64,000 nucleotides of DNA from contig DATLJB010000099.1 of the NCBI GenBank assembly GCA_035539075.1, positions 1-64,000 of the forward strand. Reading direction: 5' to 3'. The notes under the pieces were generated by a model. The model was given only the letters and a program-made list of their open reading frames with translations. It made no database searches and was not told the DNA's origin. Positions 24,683 through 33,659 of this stretch are shown here, one piece after another. The position numbers and the translations under genes were made by a program. The stretch's first letter is position 1; each line of letters starts with the position of its first letter. The DNA is from Dongia_B sp035539075. Lineage in GTDB: Bacteria > Pseudomonadota > Alphaproteobacteria > Dongiales > Dongiaceae.

Positions 24683-25177
24683 GTGAAAGCGGTGGGCCGC
24701 GGCGCAACCACACGCACGGCGCGGATCATCGCCGCCGCGCCCGAGGCAATCTACGCGGCCTTCATGGACCCGGTCGCGCTGGCCGACTGGCTGCCGCCGG
24801 GCGAGATGACCGGCAAGATCCACAGCTTCGATGCGCGGCCGGGCGGCGGCTATCGCATGTCGCTGTTCTATCCGCCGCAGGAAGCTGCGCCGCATAGCGG
24901 CGAGCCGCGCGGCAAGACGGCGGCGGGCGAGGACATGGTCAGCGTCCGTTTCCTGGAATTGTCGCCGCCCAGCCGCATCGTCGAAGCCGTCACCTTCCAC
25001 AGCGACGATCCGGCCTTGCGCGGCGAGATGATCATCACCGTGACCTTCGATGCGGTCGCCGGCGGAACGGAGGTGGGCTTTCACTTCGAGAACCTGCCGC
25101 CGGGTCTGCGGCCGGAAGACAACGAGGCGGGCACGCGGCAGTCGCTGGAGCAGCTCGCGCGCCGCTTCGGCGCTTGA
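24683..25177 (+). CDS. SRPBCC/AHSA1-like domain protein
   Basis: The 164-residue product fits the Activator of Hsp90 ATPase 1-like SRPBCC domain: TARIIAAAPEAIYAAFMDPV near residue 11, ALADWLPPGEMTGKIHSFDA, GGGYRMSLFYPP, and the C-terminal helix TRQSLEQLARRFGA. Such small proteins bind hydrophobic ligands in a deep pocket. The start is a GTG at 24,683 with AAGGCGG upstream. It lies 10 bp after the PAS_5 gene. Confidence 0.8.
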   Translation: MKAVGRGATTRTARIIAAAPEAIYAAFMDPVALADWLPPGEMTGKIHSFDARPGGGYRMSLFYPPQEAAPHSGEPRGKTAAGEDMVSVRFLELSPPSRIVEAVTFHSDDPALRGEMIITVTFDAVAGGTEVGFHFENLPPGLRPEDNEAGTRQSLEQLARRFGA

Positions 25178-25274
25178 CGCGGAGGCTCTGGCCCCCGGCC
25201 TGCCGCCACATCGCTTCGATATCCCGCGTCACGGTGGTTGCCGCGTCACGGTCGCCGCGTGTCTGCCGCGCTGT

Positions 25275-25502
25275 CTAGCGTCCCAGCTCCGCCGGCGCGG
25301 CGATGCCGGGGTAATAGGCATGGCCGCCATCGGGGCGGGCGCGGCGATTGACCTGGCCGCTGGTCACCAGGCGGCTGCATTCGGTTTCGACCTGATGCGC
25401 GTAGCTCGGCGAGCCGTAGAGGGCGTTGGAAAGGTCGCGCTCATCCAGGCCCGGGCGGTGGTGAATGACGAAATCCAGCACCTCGGCAATGCTTGCAGTC
25501 AT
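25275..25502 (-). CDS. Small winged-helix-like hypothetical protein
   Basis: The 75-residue product begins MTASIAEVLDFVIHHRPGLD and continues ERDLSNALYGSPSYAHQVET. The helix-turn-helix-like pattern (ERDLSNALYG ... HQVETECSRLVTSGQVNRR) suggests a small DNA-binding or accessory fold, but I cannot name a family. The ribosome site GGGAGACC precedes the ATG at 25,502. It converges with the SRPBCC gene. Confidence 0.6.
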   Translation of the reverse strand: MTASIAEVLDFVIHHRPGLDERDLSNALYGSPSYAHQVETECSRLVTSGQVNRRARPDGGHAYYPGIAAPAELGR

Positions 25503-25750
25503 GGCAGGTCTCCCTTCAGATCGCATGTCAGATCGGATCCCCCATCGCACTCCCTTGCATGATCGCACAGGCCCAGGCACCTGGCGATATTTAAAGCGGC
25601 GATACCAGCCGGCGGGCACCCGGCCGGCGGGTTGATTTGAATCAACGCCGGGCTGTGCCGGGCGGGCGATGCTGCCATCAGCGTCACGCCGGTGGCTCTT
25701 GCACCTATCGGCGCGCGTGATAGAGCACGGATGACGGGACAGGTCGGATA

Positions 25751-26566
25751 ATGACAGAAAGCGCGAAGCCATCTTCCGATACGCCGTCCGAGACGATGTC
25801 GGCGCGGGCCTTCCTGCTGGGCGAGCGGCTGGATACGCGCTCGCTTGAAAGCAAGGAGCCGCTGGCGAAGACGCCGCTGGCCCTGCGCCTGCCGGAAGGC
25901 GGCGTCGCCGTCCTGTTCCGCTATGGCGTCGTCGTCATCTTCAACGCATCCCCGGCCGCCGAGGCCGCCTTGCTGGAGCGGATCGCACCCTTCGTCATCG
26001 CCGCCTTCCCGGCCCGCGAGATGGAGGAGGCGCGGCTGCGCGCCGGCAGCGACGGCGACGAGGGCGCGGTCGGCGGCGGCACCATCCTGCTGAAACAGGC
26101 CAATACCGAGCGGCTGCAACTAGTGGCCGATGTGCTGGCGAAGAGCCTGATCCTGGCGCATTACGAGACGCGGATCGCCGATATCTTCGACCGCATCGAC
26201 CCGCTGGCCCTGACCTTGCGGGAACAGGGCCGCACCGGTGCCGCCGGCACCGCCCTCTTGCGCCAGATCGGCAATGTCCTGGCGATCCAGCACCGCATGG
26301 TGGGGCGCGTGGAGACGGGCGAGAAGCCGGACCTGCTCTGGGATCATCCCGAGCTGGAGGGGCTCTATCTGCGCCTTGCGGAATGGTACGAGCTGCGCGA
26401 GCGCAGCCGCGTGCTGGACCGCAAGCTCGACGTCATCTCCCGCACGGTGGAGACGCTGCTGGGCCTGGTGCAGAGCCGCAGCAGCCTGCGCGTCGAATGG
26501 TACATCCTGGCCCTGATCCTGATCGAGCTGATGTTCACCATCTATCCGTTCCTGTTCGCCCGGTAG
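25751..26566 (+). CDS. RMD1/DUF155-family membrane protein
   Basis: The 271-residue product has the layout of the RMD1/Sif2 (DUF155) family: an N-terminal domain with ALRLPEGGVAVLFRYGVVVI, a helix-rich middle (LVADVLAKSLILAHYETRIA, WDHPELEGLYLRLAEWYELR) and a C-terminal membrane anchor (YILALILIELMFTIYPFLF). Eukaryotic relatives are linked to mitochondrial and meiotic functions; the bacterial role is not established. Length is normal. It stands alone on the plus strand. Confidence 0.8.
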   Translation: MTESAKPSSDTPSETMSARAFLLGERLDTRSLESKEPLAKTPLALRLPEGGVAVLFRYGVVVIFNASPAAEAALLERIAPFVIAAFPAREMEEARLRAGSDGDEGAVGGGTILLKQANTERLQLVADVLAKSLILAHYETRIADIFDRIDPLALTLREQGRTGAAGTALLRQIGNVLAIQHRMVGRVETGEKPDLLWDHPELEGLYLRLAEWYELRERSRVLDRKLDVISRTVETLLGLVQSRSSLRVEWYILALILIELMFTIYPFLFAR

Positions 26567-26577
26567 GGGTGCTGAGA

Positions 26578-27021
26578 TCAGCCTGGCGTCCCAGCCTGTG
26601 CCAGGTCCGGCAGCAGGAAGGTGCGCTTGGCGATTGCAGTGTCGAGGCGGGCCGGCGTGTAGAAGCGCCGGAGGATGCCGGGATCGAAAAGCGCCGGATT
26701 GGCATCGGCGAAGCTGTCGAAGTCAGGCGCTTCACCGCTTTCCATCCGCTCGGCGATCAGTGCGAGGAACGCAACGGTGATCGTCAGGTTGAACTTGTCC
26801 TCGGCCTTGGCGCGCGCGACCAGGATTTTCAGCCCCCGGCAATAACGCTGCAGTGCCTCCGGGAAGTCGTGGCGGCGCAGCAGCTCATAGCCCATGCGGA
26901 GATGTTCGCGGTGGGTGAAATCGGCCGGATCGATCAGGCCGCGCTCGAAACCGTCGGTCGAGGGCAAGGGCGCCGGCTCCTCGGCGCCGGCGGAAGGGGC
27001 TCGTGTCATTGCATTGCTCAT
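26578..27021 (-). CDS. Conserved hypothetical protein, divergent from RHH-like gene
   Basis: The 147-residue product begins MSNAMTRAPSAGAEEPAPLP and has IDPADFTHREHLRMGYELLR, then LQRYCRGLKILVARAKAEDK, FNLTITVAFLALIAERMESG and AIAKRTFLLPDLAQ. It is helical and soluble. The 'FtHreHLrmayelL..' pattern recurs in a conserved uncharacterised bacterial family. Its ATG at 27,021 is 38 bp from the palindromic operator, which it shares with the plus-strand gene. Function unknown. Confidence 0.65.
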   Translation of the reverse strand: MSNAMTRAPSAGAEEPAPLPSTDGFERGLIDPADFTHREHLRMGYELLRRHDFPEALQRYCRGLKILVARAKAEDKFNLTITVAFLALIAERMESGEAPDFDSFADANPALFDPGILRRFYTPARLDTAIAKRTFLLPDLAQAGTPG

Positions 27022-27058
27022 TCGCTGCCTGGCTTGAACTCCATGAGACGGTGGTATA

Positions 27059-27076
27059 TTGGTACATTTGTACCAA
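27059..27076. promoter_or_regulatory. Palindromic operator between divergent genes
   Basis: TTGGTACATTTGTACCAA consists of two perfect 8-bp arms around TT. It lies 38 bp from the minus-strand start (27,021) and 43 bp from the plus-strand start (27,119). A perfect dyad of this length in a GC-rich genome is very likely a transcription-factor site controlling both genes. Confidence 0.75.
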
Positions 27077-27118
27077 ATCAAGCGTAAAGGGCGGCAGCGG
27101 TGGGAAAGGATGTGCCGG

Positions 27119-27532
27119 ATGGCGGTCAAGCGAGAGAAGCGTAGCGGCGGTCGAAAGGCGGGCCAGAAGCCAGCGGAGCACAAGCCAGCCGGCCGGAAAC
27201 CTGTCGGGCAGAAGCCGGCCACGGAAAGGCGCATCGCGGAGAGGCCCATCGCGGAGAAGCCCATCGCGGAGAGGCCCGTCGTCCAGCGCGTACAGACCGG
27301 CGTGCGACTGGAAACCCGCCTGCTCAAGGTGATGAAGGCGATCGCGGAAATTCACGACATATCGCTGGGCGATTTGATCGAAGGCGTCATGCTGCATGCG
27401 TTGGAGGGCCGCGCACCGTTCAGCCGGCAGACGCTCGGGCATGTCAAGGCGCTGCGCGAGGTCTACGGCCTCACGCTGACGGCGGCGGACGCGCATCGCC
27501 TGGAAGAGGCGCCGGCGCGGGACGGCAGCTAG
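27119..27532 (+). CDS. Ribbon-helix-helix-like protein with Lys/Pro repeat arm
   Basis: The 137-residue product has a basic repeat arm first, coded by 15-bp units (GQKPA, EHKPA, GRKPV, GQKPA, then PIAEKPIAERP). The C-terminal half reads VQTGVRLETRLLKVMKAIAE followed by IHDISLGDLIEGVMLHALEG: a beta strand plus two helices, compatible with a ribbon-helix-helix DNA-binding fold. GGAAAGGA precedes the ATG at 27,119 by 8 bases. Given the perfect operator just upstream, it may autoregulate itself and the divergent gene; this is inference. The stop overlaps the end of the LysR gene by 4 bp. Confidence 0.6.
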   Translation: MAVKREKRSGGRKAGQKPAEHKPAGRKPVGQKPATERRIAERPIAEKPIAERPVVQRVQTGVRLETRLLKVMKAIAEIHDISLGDLIEGVMLHALEGRAPFSRQTLGHVKALREVYGLTLTAADAHRLEEAPARDGS

Positions 27533-28530
27533 CGCTTCTTCATCAGCTCTTTCACCAGATCGACGAAAGCGCGCAGGCCCGCCGGCACATGGCGGTGGCC
27601 GGGGTAATAGAGGCAGAGCCCCGGTTCCGCCGGCGACCAGTCGCTCAGCACGGGGACGAGGCGGCGCGCCTTCAGGTGGTCGGCAACCGACCATTCGCTG
27701 ACCCAGGCAAGCCCGGCGCCGGCCAGCGCCGCCTCCACCATCAGCTCGGCGCTGTCGAGGGTGAGCGGGCCGCGCACGTCGATGGCGAGCGCCTTGCCCT
27801 GTTTCTCGAATTCCCAGGGGGCGAGGGCGCCGCTCGGCATGCGGCGGCGGATGCAGGCATGGGCGAGGAGATCGGCGGGGCTGCGCGGCTTGCCGTGGCG
27901 CTTGAAATAGTCCGGTGCGCCGACCACGGTGAAACGCACCGGCGGCGAGCAGGGAATGGCGATCATGTCCTGCGGCACCGCCGCGGCGATGCGGATGCCG
28001 GCATCGAAGCCCTCGGCGACGATATCGATCATCCGCCCCTCGGCGACAAGTTCCAGCTGCATCTCCGGATAGCGGCGCAGATATTCCAGCATGACGGGGG
28101 CGAGAAGGCGGCGTGCGGCCCCCTCCGAACTGTTGATGCGCAGCGTGCCGGCGGGCCGGGCGCGGAAATCGTTCACCGTCTCCATCGCCGCATCGACCGC
28201 GGCCAGCGCCGGCCGCAGCCGCTCGAGGAAGCGCGCGCCGGCCTCGGTCAGGGCGACGCTGCGGGTGGTGCGATGGAAGAGACGCAGGCCCAGGCGCTGC
28301 TCCAGGGCGGCGACGGCATGGCTCAGCGCCGAGGGCGACATGCCAAGCTCGGCGGCGGCACGGCGGAAGTTGCGCTGCGCGGCGACCGCCATCACCGCAT
28401 CGAGCTCAACCAGGCTCGGCCGCAATGCCGCATATGGCTTTGCCATGGCGGTCTTGGTTGCGGGGACCCGTGGCCCAGTTGGTTTCGCGGTCGGTTTCTG
28501 GGCAGGGCGCGGCGCGTGTCGTTTCGTCAT
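27529..28530 (-). CDS. LysR-family transcriptional regulator
   Basis: The 333-residue product has a long basic N-terminal arm, then the LysR winged helix: LDAVMAVAAQRNFRRAAAEL with MSPSALSHAVAALEQRLG and LFHRTTRSVALTEAGARFLE. The effector domain follows with GTLRINSSEGAARRLLAPVM near residue 125 and GLCLYYPGHRHVPAGLRAF at the end. It is the CrgA/AaeR-type LysR subgroup. The likely target is unclear, as LysR genes usually control a divergent neighbour, and here the divergent neighbour is the SDR remnant at 29,621 beyond the repeat region. The arm contains further Lys/Pro/Thr repetition (QKPTAKPTG). Confidence 0.9.
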   Translation of the reverse strand: MTKRHAPRPAQKPTAKPTGPRVPATKTAMAKPYAALRPSLVELDAVMAVAAQRNFRRAAAELGMSPSALSHAVAALEQRLGLRLFHRTTRSVALTEAGARFLERLRPALAAVDAAMETVNDFRARPAGTLRINSSEGAARRLLAPVMLEYLRRYPEMQLELVAEGRMIDIVAEGFDAGIRIAAAVPQDMIAIPCSPPVRFTVVGAPDYFKRHGKPRSPADLLAHACIRRRMPSGALAPWEFEKQGKALAIDVRGPLTLDSAELMVEAALAGAGLAWVSEWSVADHLKARRLVPVLSDWSPAEPGLCLYYPGHRHVPAGLRAFVDLVKELMKKR

Positions 28531-28679
28531 CTCGGCAGTCTTCCTGGTGTGGATAGCATCCCGCCGCGCGGGAACCGTTTGCCATTGTACGAAATCCTGC
28601 ATCAGGCCGTACGAAAATATGCGGATTATCGCATCAATCGGCGATGGCTAGATAGAAGCCGAGCCACAGCCGTGATCGC

Positions 28680-29560
28680 CCCTCGGCCTGTCATCCCGGG
28701 CCTGTCATCCCAGGGCTTGTCACCCTGGGCTTCGCACCTTCGGGATTGTCACCCTCGGGCTTGACCCGAGGGTCCATGGCGGCAGCAGCGTGGGGCGGTT
28801 GGCGTGGATGCCCGGATCAAGTCCGGGCATGACAGTAAAGATGAGGACAGTAAAGATGAGGACGGTAAAATTGAGGCAGGAAAATTGAGGCAGGAAATTT
28901 GAGGACAGCGGTTGATCGGCATCGCGGGCAGCTCTTCTCCCCGCTGTCTATCGTCCGACCGGCCCGTCGCCCATAGCCGTTTTCACCCCCGGACCTGTCA
29001 TCCCCCGGCTTGTCATCCCCCGGCTTGTCATCCACGGGCTTATCCCCCGGGCTTGTCACACCCGATTGTCACCCTCGGGCTTGACCCGAGGGTCCGTGGC
29101 GGCAGCAGCGTGGGGCGGTTGACGTGGATGCCCGGATCAAGTCCGGGCATGACAGTAAAGATGAGGACGGTAAAATTGAGGCAGGAAAATTGAGGCAGGA
29201 AAATTGAGGACAGCGGGTGATCGGCATCGCGGGCAGTTCTTCTCCCCGCTGTCTATCGTCCGACCGGCCCGTCGCCCGTGGCCCATAGCCGTTTTCACTC
29301 CCGGACCTGTCATCCCCCGGACCTGTCATCCCCCGGCTTGTCGTCCTCCGGCTTGTCATCCACGGGCTTATCACCCCGGACCTGTCATCCCCCGGGCTTG
29401 TCATCCCGCGGCTTGTCATCCACGGGCTTATCCCCCCGGGCTTGTCACCTCCGATTGTCACCCTCGGGCTTGACCCGAGGGTCCATGGCAGTAGCAGCGT
29501 GGGGCGGTTGACGTGGATGCCCGGATCAAGTCCGGGCATGACGCGAGAGTTCGAGACGCA
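28680..29560. repeat. Double-hairpin repeats with duplicated 330-380 bp blocks
   Basis: Three copies of an element of about 90 bp occupy 28,746-28,835, 29,066-29,155 and 29,455-29,543. Each has two palindromes: CCCTCGGGCTTGACCCGAGGG and TGCCCGGATCAAGTCCGGGCA. Spacers are duplicated too (AGCTCTTCTCCCCGCTGTC-type blocks at 28,930 and 29,235), and within them 14-15 bp units such as CTTGTCATCCCCCGG repeat. No gene fits here; frames are by-products of the repeats. Confidence 0.9.
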
Positions 29561-29620
29561 TATCGGCGCGGGCAAAGTCGGCAGTGACGGCTGCGCGCAA
29601 TTCCATCAGGAAGGATCACC

Positions 29621-30485
29621 ATGACACGGACGGTTCTCATCACCGGTTGCTCTTCGGGCATCGGCGCCGCGACGGCGCGGCTGTTTGCGGCGAAGGGTTG
29701 GAACGTCGTTGCGACGGCGCGGCGGAGGGCGGCGCTGGAGCCGCTGGCGCATCTGCCCCAGGTACTGACACTGTCGCTCGATGTGCAGGATGAGGCCGGT
29801 ATCGCCACCGCCATCGCCGCCGGCATCGAACGCTTTGGAAAAATCGATCTCCTCGTCAACAATGCGGGCTTCAGCCTGTTCGGCCTGTTCGAGGGCACCT
29901 CGCCGGCGAAGATCCGCGAGCAGTTCGACGTCAACCTCTTCGGCGTCATGGCGGTGACGCGGGCGATCCTGCCGCATTTCCGGCGCAACAAGGCCGGCCT
30001 CATCATCAATGTCGGTTCCGGCGCCGGCATCTTCACCCTGCCGCTGATGTCGATGTATTGCGCCAGCAAATTCGCCTTGGAGGGCTTCACCGAGGCGCTG
30101 GCCTATGAGCTTGCCTCGCAGAATATCGGCATCAAGCTGATCGAGCCGCATGGCGGCGTCAGCAGCACGGCCTTCGGCGCGCGGGTGACGGAGGAGGTGA
30201 AGGCGCAGGCGGCCGATTCCGGCATCGACGCCGCGGCGCTCGGTCTTTGCCGACTACGATCGCTTCGTCGCCGCCACCCATGCCGCCTTCGACGAGATGC
30301 GTGCCCAGCGCATGATGAGTGCCGCCGACGTGGCCGCGGCGATCCTGGCGGCGGCGAGCGACGGCACCAATCGCCTGCGCTATCCGGTCGGCGACGATGC
30401 GCGCGGCTTCGTCAAGGCGCGGCGCGAGAGGACCGACCAGGACTATGTCGACTTCATGCGGGCGCGATTCCTGCCGAAGGGATGA
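29621..30485 (+). pseudogene. Short-chain dehydrogenase/reductase with frameshift
   Basis: The first 205 codons encode a typical SDR: TGCSSGIGAATARLF for the cofactor, LLVNNAGFSLFGLFEG, and YCASKFALEGFTEAL with the catalytic Tyr and Lys. Near 30,240 the frame slips by one base; the remaining 80 codons continue in the other frame (FADYDRFVAATHAAFDEMRA ... VDFMRARFLPKG) to the stop at 30,483-30,485. Rejoined, the protein would be about 288 residues, normal for the class. It is either a recent pseudogene or a sequence error. AGGAAGGA lies ahead of the ATG. Confidence 0.85.
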
Positions 30486-30545
30486 AGCCTGTCCAATCTC
30501 CGGATTCTTTCGAAGGCCTATCGTCCTAGTTCAAGGCTGAATCCC

Positions 30546-30604
30546 TCCCGAGGAGAATCCCGTCGGGAGAGAATCCTGTCCGGGGGGAGAATCCTGTCGG
30601 GGGC
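30546..30604. repeat. 16-bp imperfect tandem repeat
   Basis: Units close to GAGAATCCTGTCGGGG occur three times between the SDR remnant and the methyltransferase gene. Confidence 0.7.
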
Positions 30605-30720
30605 TGCAGCCTTGCTTGCATTTGCCGCGCTTGGCGGCGGCGGGGTGCAAGCCTAGACTGTGACGATGACCGTGGATATTGCCGGACCGGTATTCTCCGG
30701 CAGACAGGCTTGCGCAAGCG

Positions 30721-31431
30721 ATGACGAAGAAGACGGGCGAGGAAGCCGCAAAGACAGGCGCGACACTTGAGCCGGCGCCCGGAGCATCGGCGGAGCGCGC
30801 CGCGCATTGGCAGCGCGTGTATCAAGACAAGAGCGAGACGCAGGTGAGCTGGTTCGAGGAGAGCCCGGCGCTGTCGCTGCAGCTCATCGCCGCGGCCGGC
30901 TTCGGACCGGTCAAGGCTGACACCGATGCCGTCGATATCGGCGGCGGCGGTGCGCGCCTGGTGGATGCGCTGCTGCGCGACGGATATCGCAGCGTGACGG
31001 TGCTGGATATCTCGGCTGCGGCCCTCGCGGTGGCGCAGCGGCGCCTGCAGGCGGATGCGGATCTCCGGCAGCTTGCCGATCGCGTCACCTGGGTGAGCGC
31101 CGATGTGACCCGCTGGCGCCCGGAGCGGCAATACGATCTGTGGCACGACCGCGCCGCTTTGCATTTCCTCACCGATCCCGCCGATCAGGCCGCCTATCGC
31201 GCAACGCTCCTTGCCGCCTTGCGGCCGGGCGGCGTCGCGATCATCGGCACTTTCGCGCCGGACGGGCCGGAGCGCTGCAGCAATCTGCCGGTCCAGCGGT
31301 ATGATGCGGCAAGCTTGGCCCGGCTACTCGGTGCGGATTTTACCCTGCTGACGAGTTGCCGGCACGACCACGCGACGCCCCGGGGCAGCGTGCAGCATTT
31401 CCAGTTCAGCAGTTTTCGCCGGCGTCGCTGA
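30721..31431 (+). CDS. Class I SAM-dependent methyltransferase
   Basis: The 236-residue protein has a typical small methyltransferase layout: HWQRVYQDKSETQVSWFEES near residue 28, DAVDIGGGGARLVDALLRDG as motif I, VTVLDISAAALAVAQRRL as motif II, WHDRAALHFLTDPADQAAYR, and PGGVAIIGTFAPDG after it. It matches the common TehB-like/UbiE-like group. Substrate unknown. ATG at 30,721 is chosen; the 42-bp upstream extension lacks a ribosome site. Confidence 0.85.
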   Translation: MTKKTGEEAAKTGATLEPAPGASAERAAHWQRVYQDKSETQVSWFEESPALSLQLIAAAGFGPVKADTDAVDIGGGGARLVDALLRDGYRSVTVLDISAAALAVAQRRLQADADLRQLADRVTWVSADVTRWRPERQYDLWHDRAALHFLTDPADQAAYRATLLAALRPGGVAIIGTFAPDGPERCSNLPVQRYDAASLARLLGADFTLLTSCRHDHATPRGSVQHFQFSSFRRRR

Positions 31432-31582
31432 GGCCTTTGATACCGGTTCCGTGCCGGAGGCAAAGAAGCTTGCGCGTGGCCGTCTGCATCCGTCATTTCA
31501 TCGCGCGTCTTTCCTGGGAATAACCTGCGCGGACACCGCGTCTGTGCTGATACGGGGTGTCGCCGATCAGGAGAACCAACCC

Positions 31583-31957
31583 ATGACGATGGCTGCAACG
31601 ACGGATGCGCATGGCCGCTTCGAGGCGGAAGACGTTGCGCATGAGACCGACCGGTTTCACGACGCAGACGCCCACGGAGATGCGGACAAAGACGATGACG
31701 GGCAAACGCGCGACCGGCGCGCAGAAACCGAGGCGGAGGCCGCTGCCGCGCGCCTGGAGATGCGGCGGCAGGTGATGTTGCAGGCAGCGCCGTCGGACGA
31801 TCCCTGGCTGCGCGATCGCCTGGCCGCCTTGAGCCTGACGCGCCTCTATGATCCTTTGCCCTCGCGGCTGCGGATACATCTCGACAAGATGCAGCGCCTG
31901 CTGCAGGAAGGCAGCGCGCTGCCGGATAATCTGCGGCACCGGAGCCGCTATGAGTGA
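31583..31957 (+). CDS. Hypothetical protein with acidic N-terminus
   Basis: The 124-residue product opens MTMAATTDAHGRFEAEDVAH and continues with an Asp/His-rich stretch (DADAHGDADKDDDGQ), then a helical part: RLEMRRQVMLQAAPSDDPWL, RDRLAALSLTRLYDPLPSRL and RIHLDKMQRLLQEGSALPDN. AGGAGA lies 10 bases before the ATG. I do not recognise a family. It is not linked to other genes. Confidence 0.5.
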   Translation: MTMAATTDAHGRFEAEDVAHETDRFHDADAHGDADKDDDGQTRDRRAETEAEAAAARLEMRRQVMLQAAPSDDPWLRDRLAALSLTRLYDPLPSRLRIHLDKMQRLLQEGSALPDNLRHRSRYE

Positions 31958-31964
31958 GGCCGGT

Positions 31965-32020
31965 CGGATAATGCTGGCCGGATAATGCCGGCCGGATAAT
32001 GCTGGTCGGATAATGCCGCG
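31965..32020. repeat. 14-bp tandem repeat (four units)
   Basis: Four units near CGGATAATGCTGGC follow the acidic hypothetical gene. Confidence 0.85.
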
Positions 32021-32069
32021 TCGATGACGGCAGCCTGACGGTGCCGGCATGGCCCGCGGCGACCGCAGG

Positions 32070-32729
32070 CTAGTCTCGTGGCGGAAGATCCAGCAGACGC
32101 GCGAGATCGGCGAAATCCGTCGCCACCGCCTTGGCGCCGGCTTGCATCAAGCGCGCCGGCGGCTGATGACCCCAAGCGACACCGAGCGGCGTCACGCCGG
32201 CGGCGACCGCCATCTGCATGTCGAAGGGTGAATCGCCGATCATCACGCTATCTTGCGGCCTTGCGCCGGCGATCTCCATGGCGCGATGAAGCATGGTCGG
32301 GTCCGGCTTCGAGGGATTCTCGTCGCTGGTATGCGAGCTGTGGAAGACATCCCGCCAGCCATGCTGCTCGATGATGAGATCGGTGCCGCGCCGTCCCTTG
32401 CCGGTGGCAAGCGCCAGGCGCAGATCCGGCCGCGCGGCGAGGTCGGCCACCAGCTCGGCGGCGCCCGGAAACAGCGTCTCTGCATGTTGGCCGCTGGCGC
32501 GGAAGGCCCAGACCGCCTCCTGATAGGCGGCGATCAGGCTGTCGACCGGCCCGTGCTCGCCGGCCAGGGCGACGAAGGTCTCGCGCTGCGACAGGCCGAC
32601 CAGGGCCATGATGGCGGCTTCATCCGGCGCGCTGAGCCCGTGCTTGCCGAAGGCCTGGGCGTGGCCCGCCAAGATCATCGCCCGGCTGTCGAGCAGCGTG
32701 CCGTCGATGTCGAAGATGATGAGGCGCAT
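32070..32729 (-). CDS. HAD-family hydrolase, phosphoglycolate-phosphatase type
   Basis: The 219-residue product has all HAD motifs: MRLIIFDIDGTLLDSRAM (motif I nucleophile Asp), LALATGKGRRGTD (motif II Thr), the Lys in ENPSKPDPTM, and SVMIGDSPFDMQMA (motif IV). The cap domain is of the alpha-helical C1 type. Such enzymes dephosphorylate small sugars or phosphoglycolate; the substrate is unknown. The ATG at 32,729 begins the first strand. Confidence 0.9.
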   Translation of the reverse strand: MRLIIFDIDGTLLDSRAMILAGHAQAFGKHGLSAPDEAAIMALVGLSQRETFVALAGEHGPVDSLIAAYQEAVWAFRASGQHAETLFPGAAELVADLAARPDLRLALATGKGRRGTDLIIEQHGWRDVFHSSHTSDENPSKPDPTMLHRAMEIAGARPQDSVMIGDSPFDMQMAVAAGVTPLGVAWGHQPPARLMQAGAKAVATDFADLARLLDLPPRD

Positions 32730-32823
32730 GATGGTCGGGCCGGATCTGATCGGGTCGGTTGCGGTGTGCCTGTCATAAAGATGACAAGCGAGCTTGGCAA
32801 CCGCGATAGGTTTCGGCCCGCCA

Positions 32824-33507
32824 TCACATCTTGTCGTCGCCGATGGTGCTGATGCCGGCATGGGCCATGACCGTGGGACGGCCGGTGACCGCCGGCGGAG
32901 CGGGAGGAAGGGGCGCGTTAGGGTCGGCGAGGCGCAGCATCGTCACCGTATCGACGATCTCGGCATACTCGCCCTGCAGATTGGCGAGCGACATGGCATG
33001 CACCTCGGCGGCAGAGCGCCTGGTGCCGGCATAATCGACCTTATCGAAGCAGAAGCAGGCATCGGCGACGACGCGAGTCTTGAAGCCGAGATTGCCGGCG
33101 CTGCGGGCGGTCGCCTCCACCGAGTTGTTGGTGCTGACGCCGGTAATGACGAGATCGGTGACGCTGCGCTGATGCAGCCAGCGTTCGAGGCCGCTCTGGA
33201 CGAAAGCGTCGGGCACGTTCTTTTCCACCACATGCTCGTCGTCCAGCGGCGCCAAGGCCGGCTGGAAATCAACGCTGCTCTGTCCCGGCCAGAAAAGCGA
33301 GCCGGGGCTGCGCGAGATATGGCGGATATGGACGATGATGCCCTTGGCCGCGCGCCAGGCCGCCAGCAGGCGGGCGATATTGGCCTCCGCCTCCGGATTA
33401 TTGCGCCGTCCGGCCTCGGCCCGCGCCATGCCCTGCTGCATGTCGATGATGAGAAGCGTCGGCAGCGACGCTGCCGCAGGCACTTTTGTCGGGAGAGGCT
33501 GATTCAT
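32824..33507 (-). CDS. Isochorismatase-fold protein lacking the nucleophile Cys
   Basis: The 227-residue product carries the fold signature with TLLIIDMQQGMARAEAGRRN near residue 17 and a nucleophile-loop pattern GVSTNNSVEATARSAGNLGF near residue 130. In most of the family that loop has Cys (xxCVxxTA); here it is Ser (NNSVEATA). I recall a subfamily with the same NNSVEATA pattern, so the change may be natural and not a defect. Activity is therefore uncertain. It follows the HAD gene's start by 95 bp on the same strand and may be cotranscribed. Confidence 0.8.
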   Translation of the reverse strand: MNQPLPTKVPAAASLPTLLIIDMQQGMARAEAGRRNNPEAEANIARLLAAWRAAKGIIVHIRHISRSPGSLFWPGQSSVDFQPALAPLDDEHVVEKNVPDAFVQSGLERWLHQRSVTDLVITGVSTNNSVEATARSAGNLGFKTRVVADACFCFDKVDYAGTRRSAAEVHAMSLANLQGEYAEIVDTVTMLRLADPNAPLPPAPPAVTGRPTVMAHAGISTIGDDKM

Positions 33508-33659
33508 CCGCGGATCATAGCGGCCTATGCACCCGCACTGTCAAGGCCGGGGCAGGGTGACCTGCATCAACAAGCCGGCATCGTTCGACAAGGAAAGAAG
33601 AAAAGGACGGATGATCGCGGCGGGTGCCGGGCGATGCGGTCACGAACCCCAAGCTCTCC

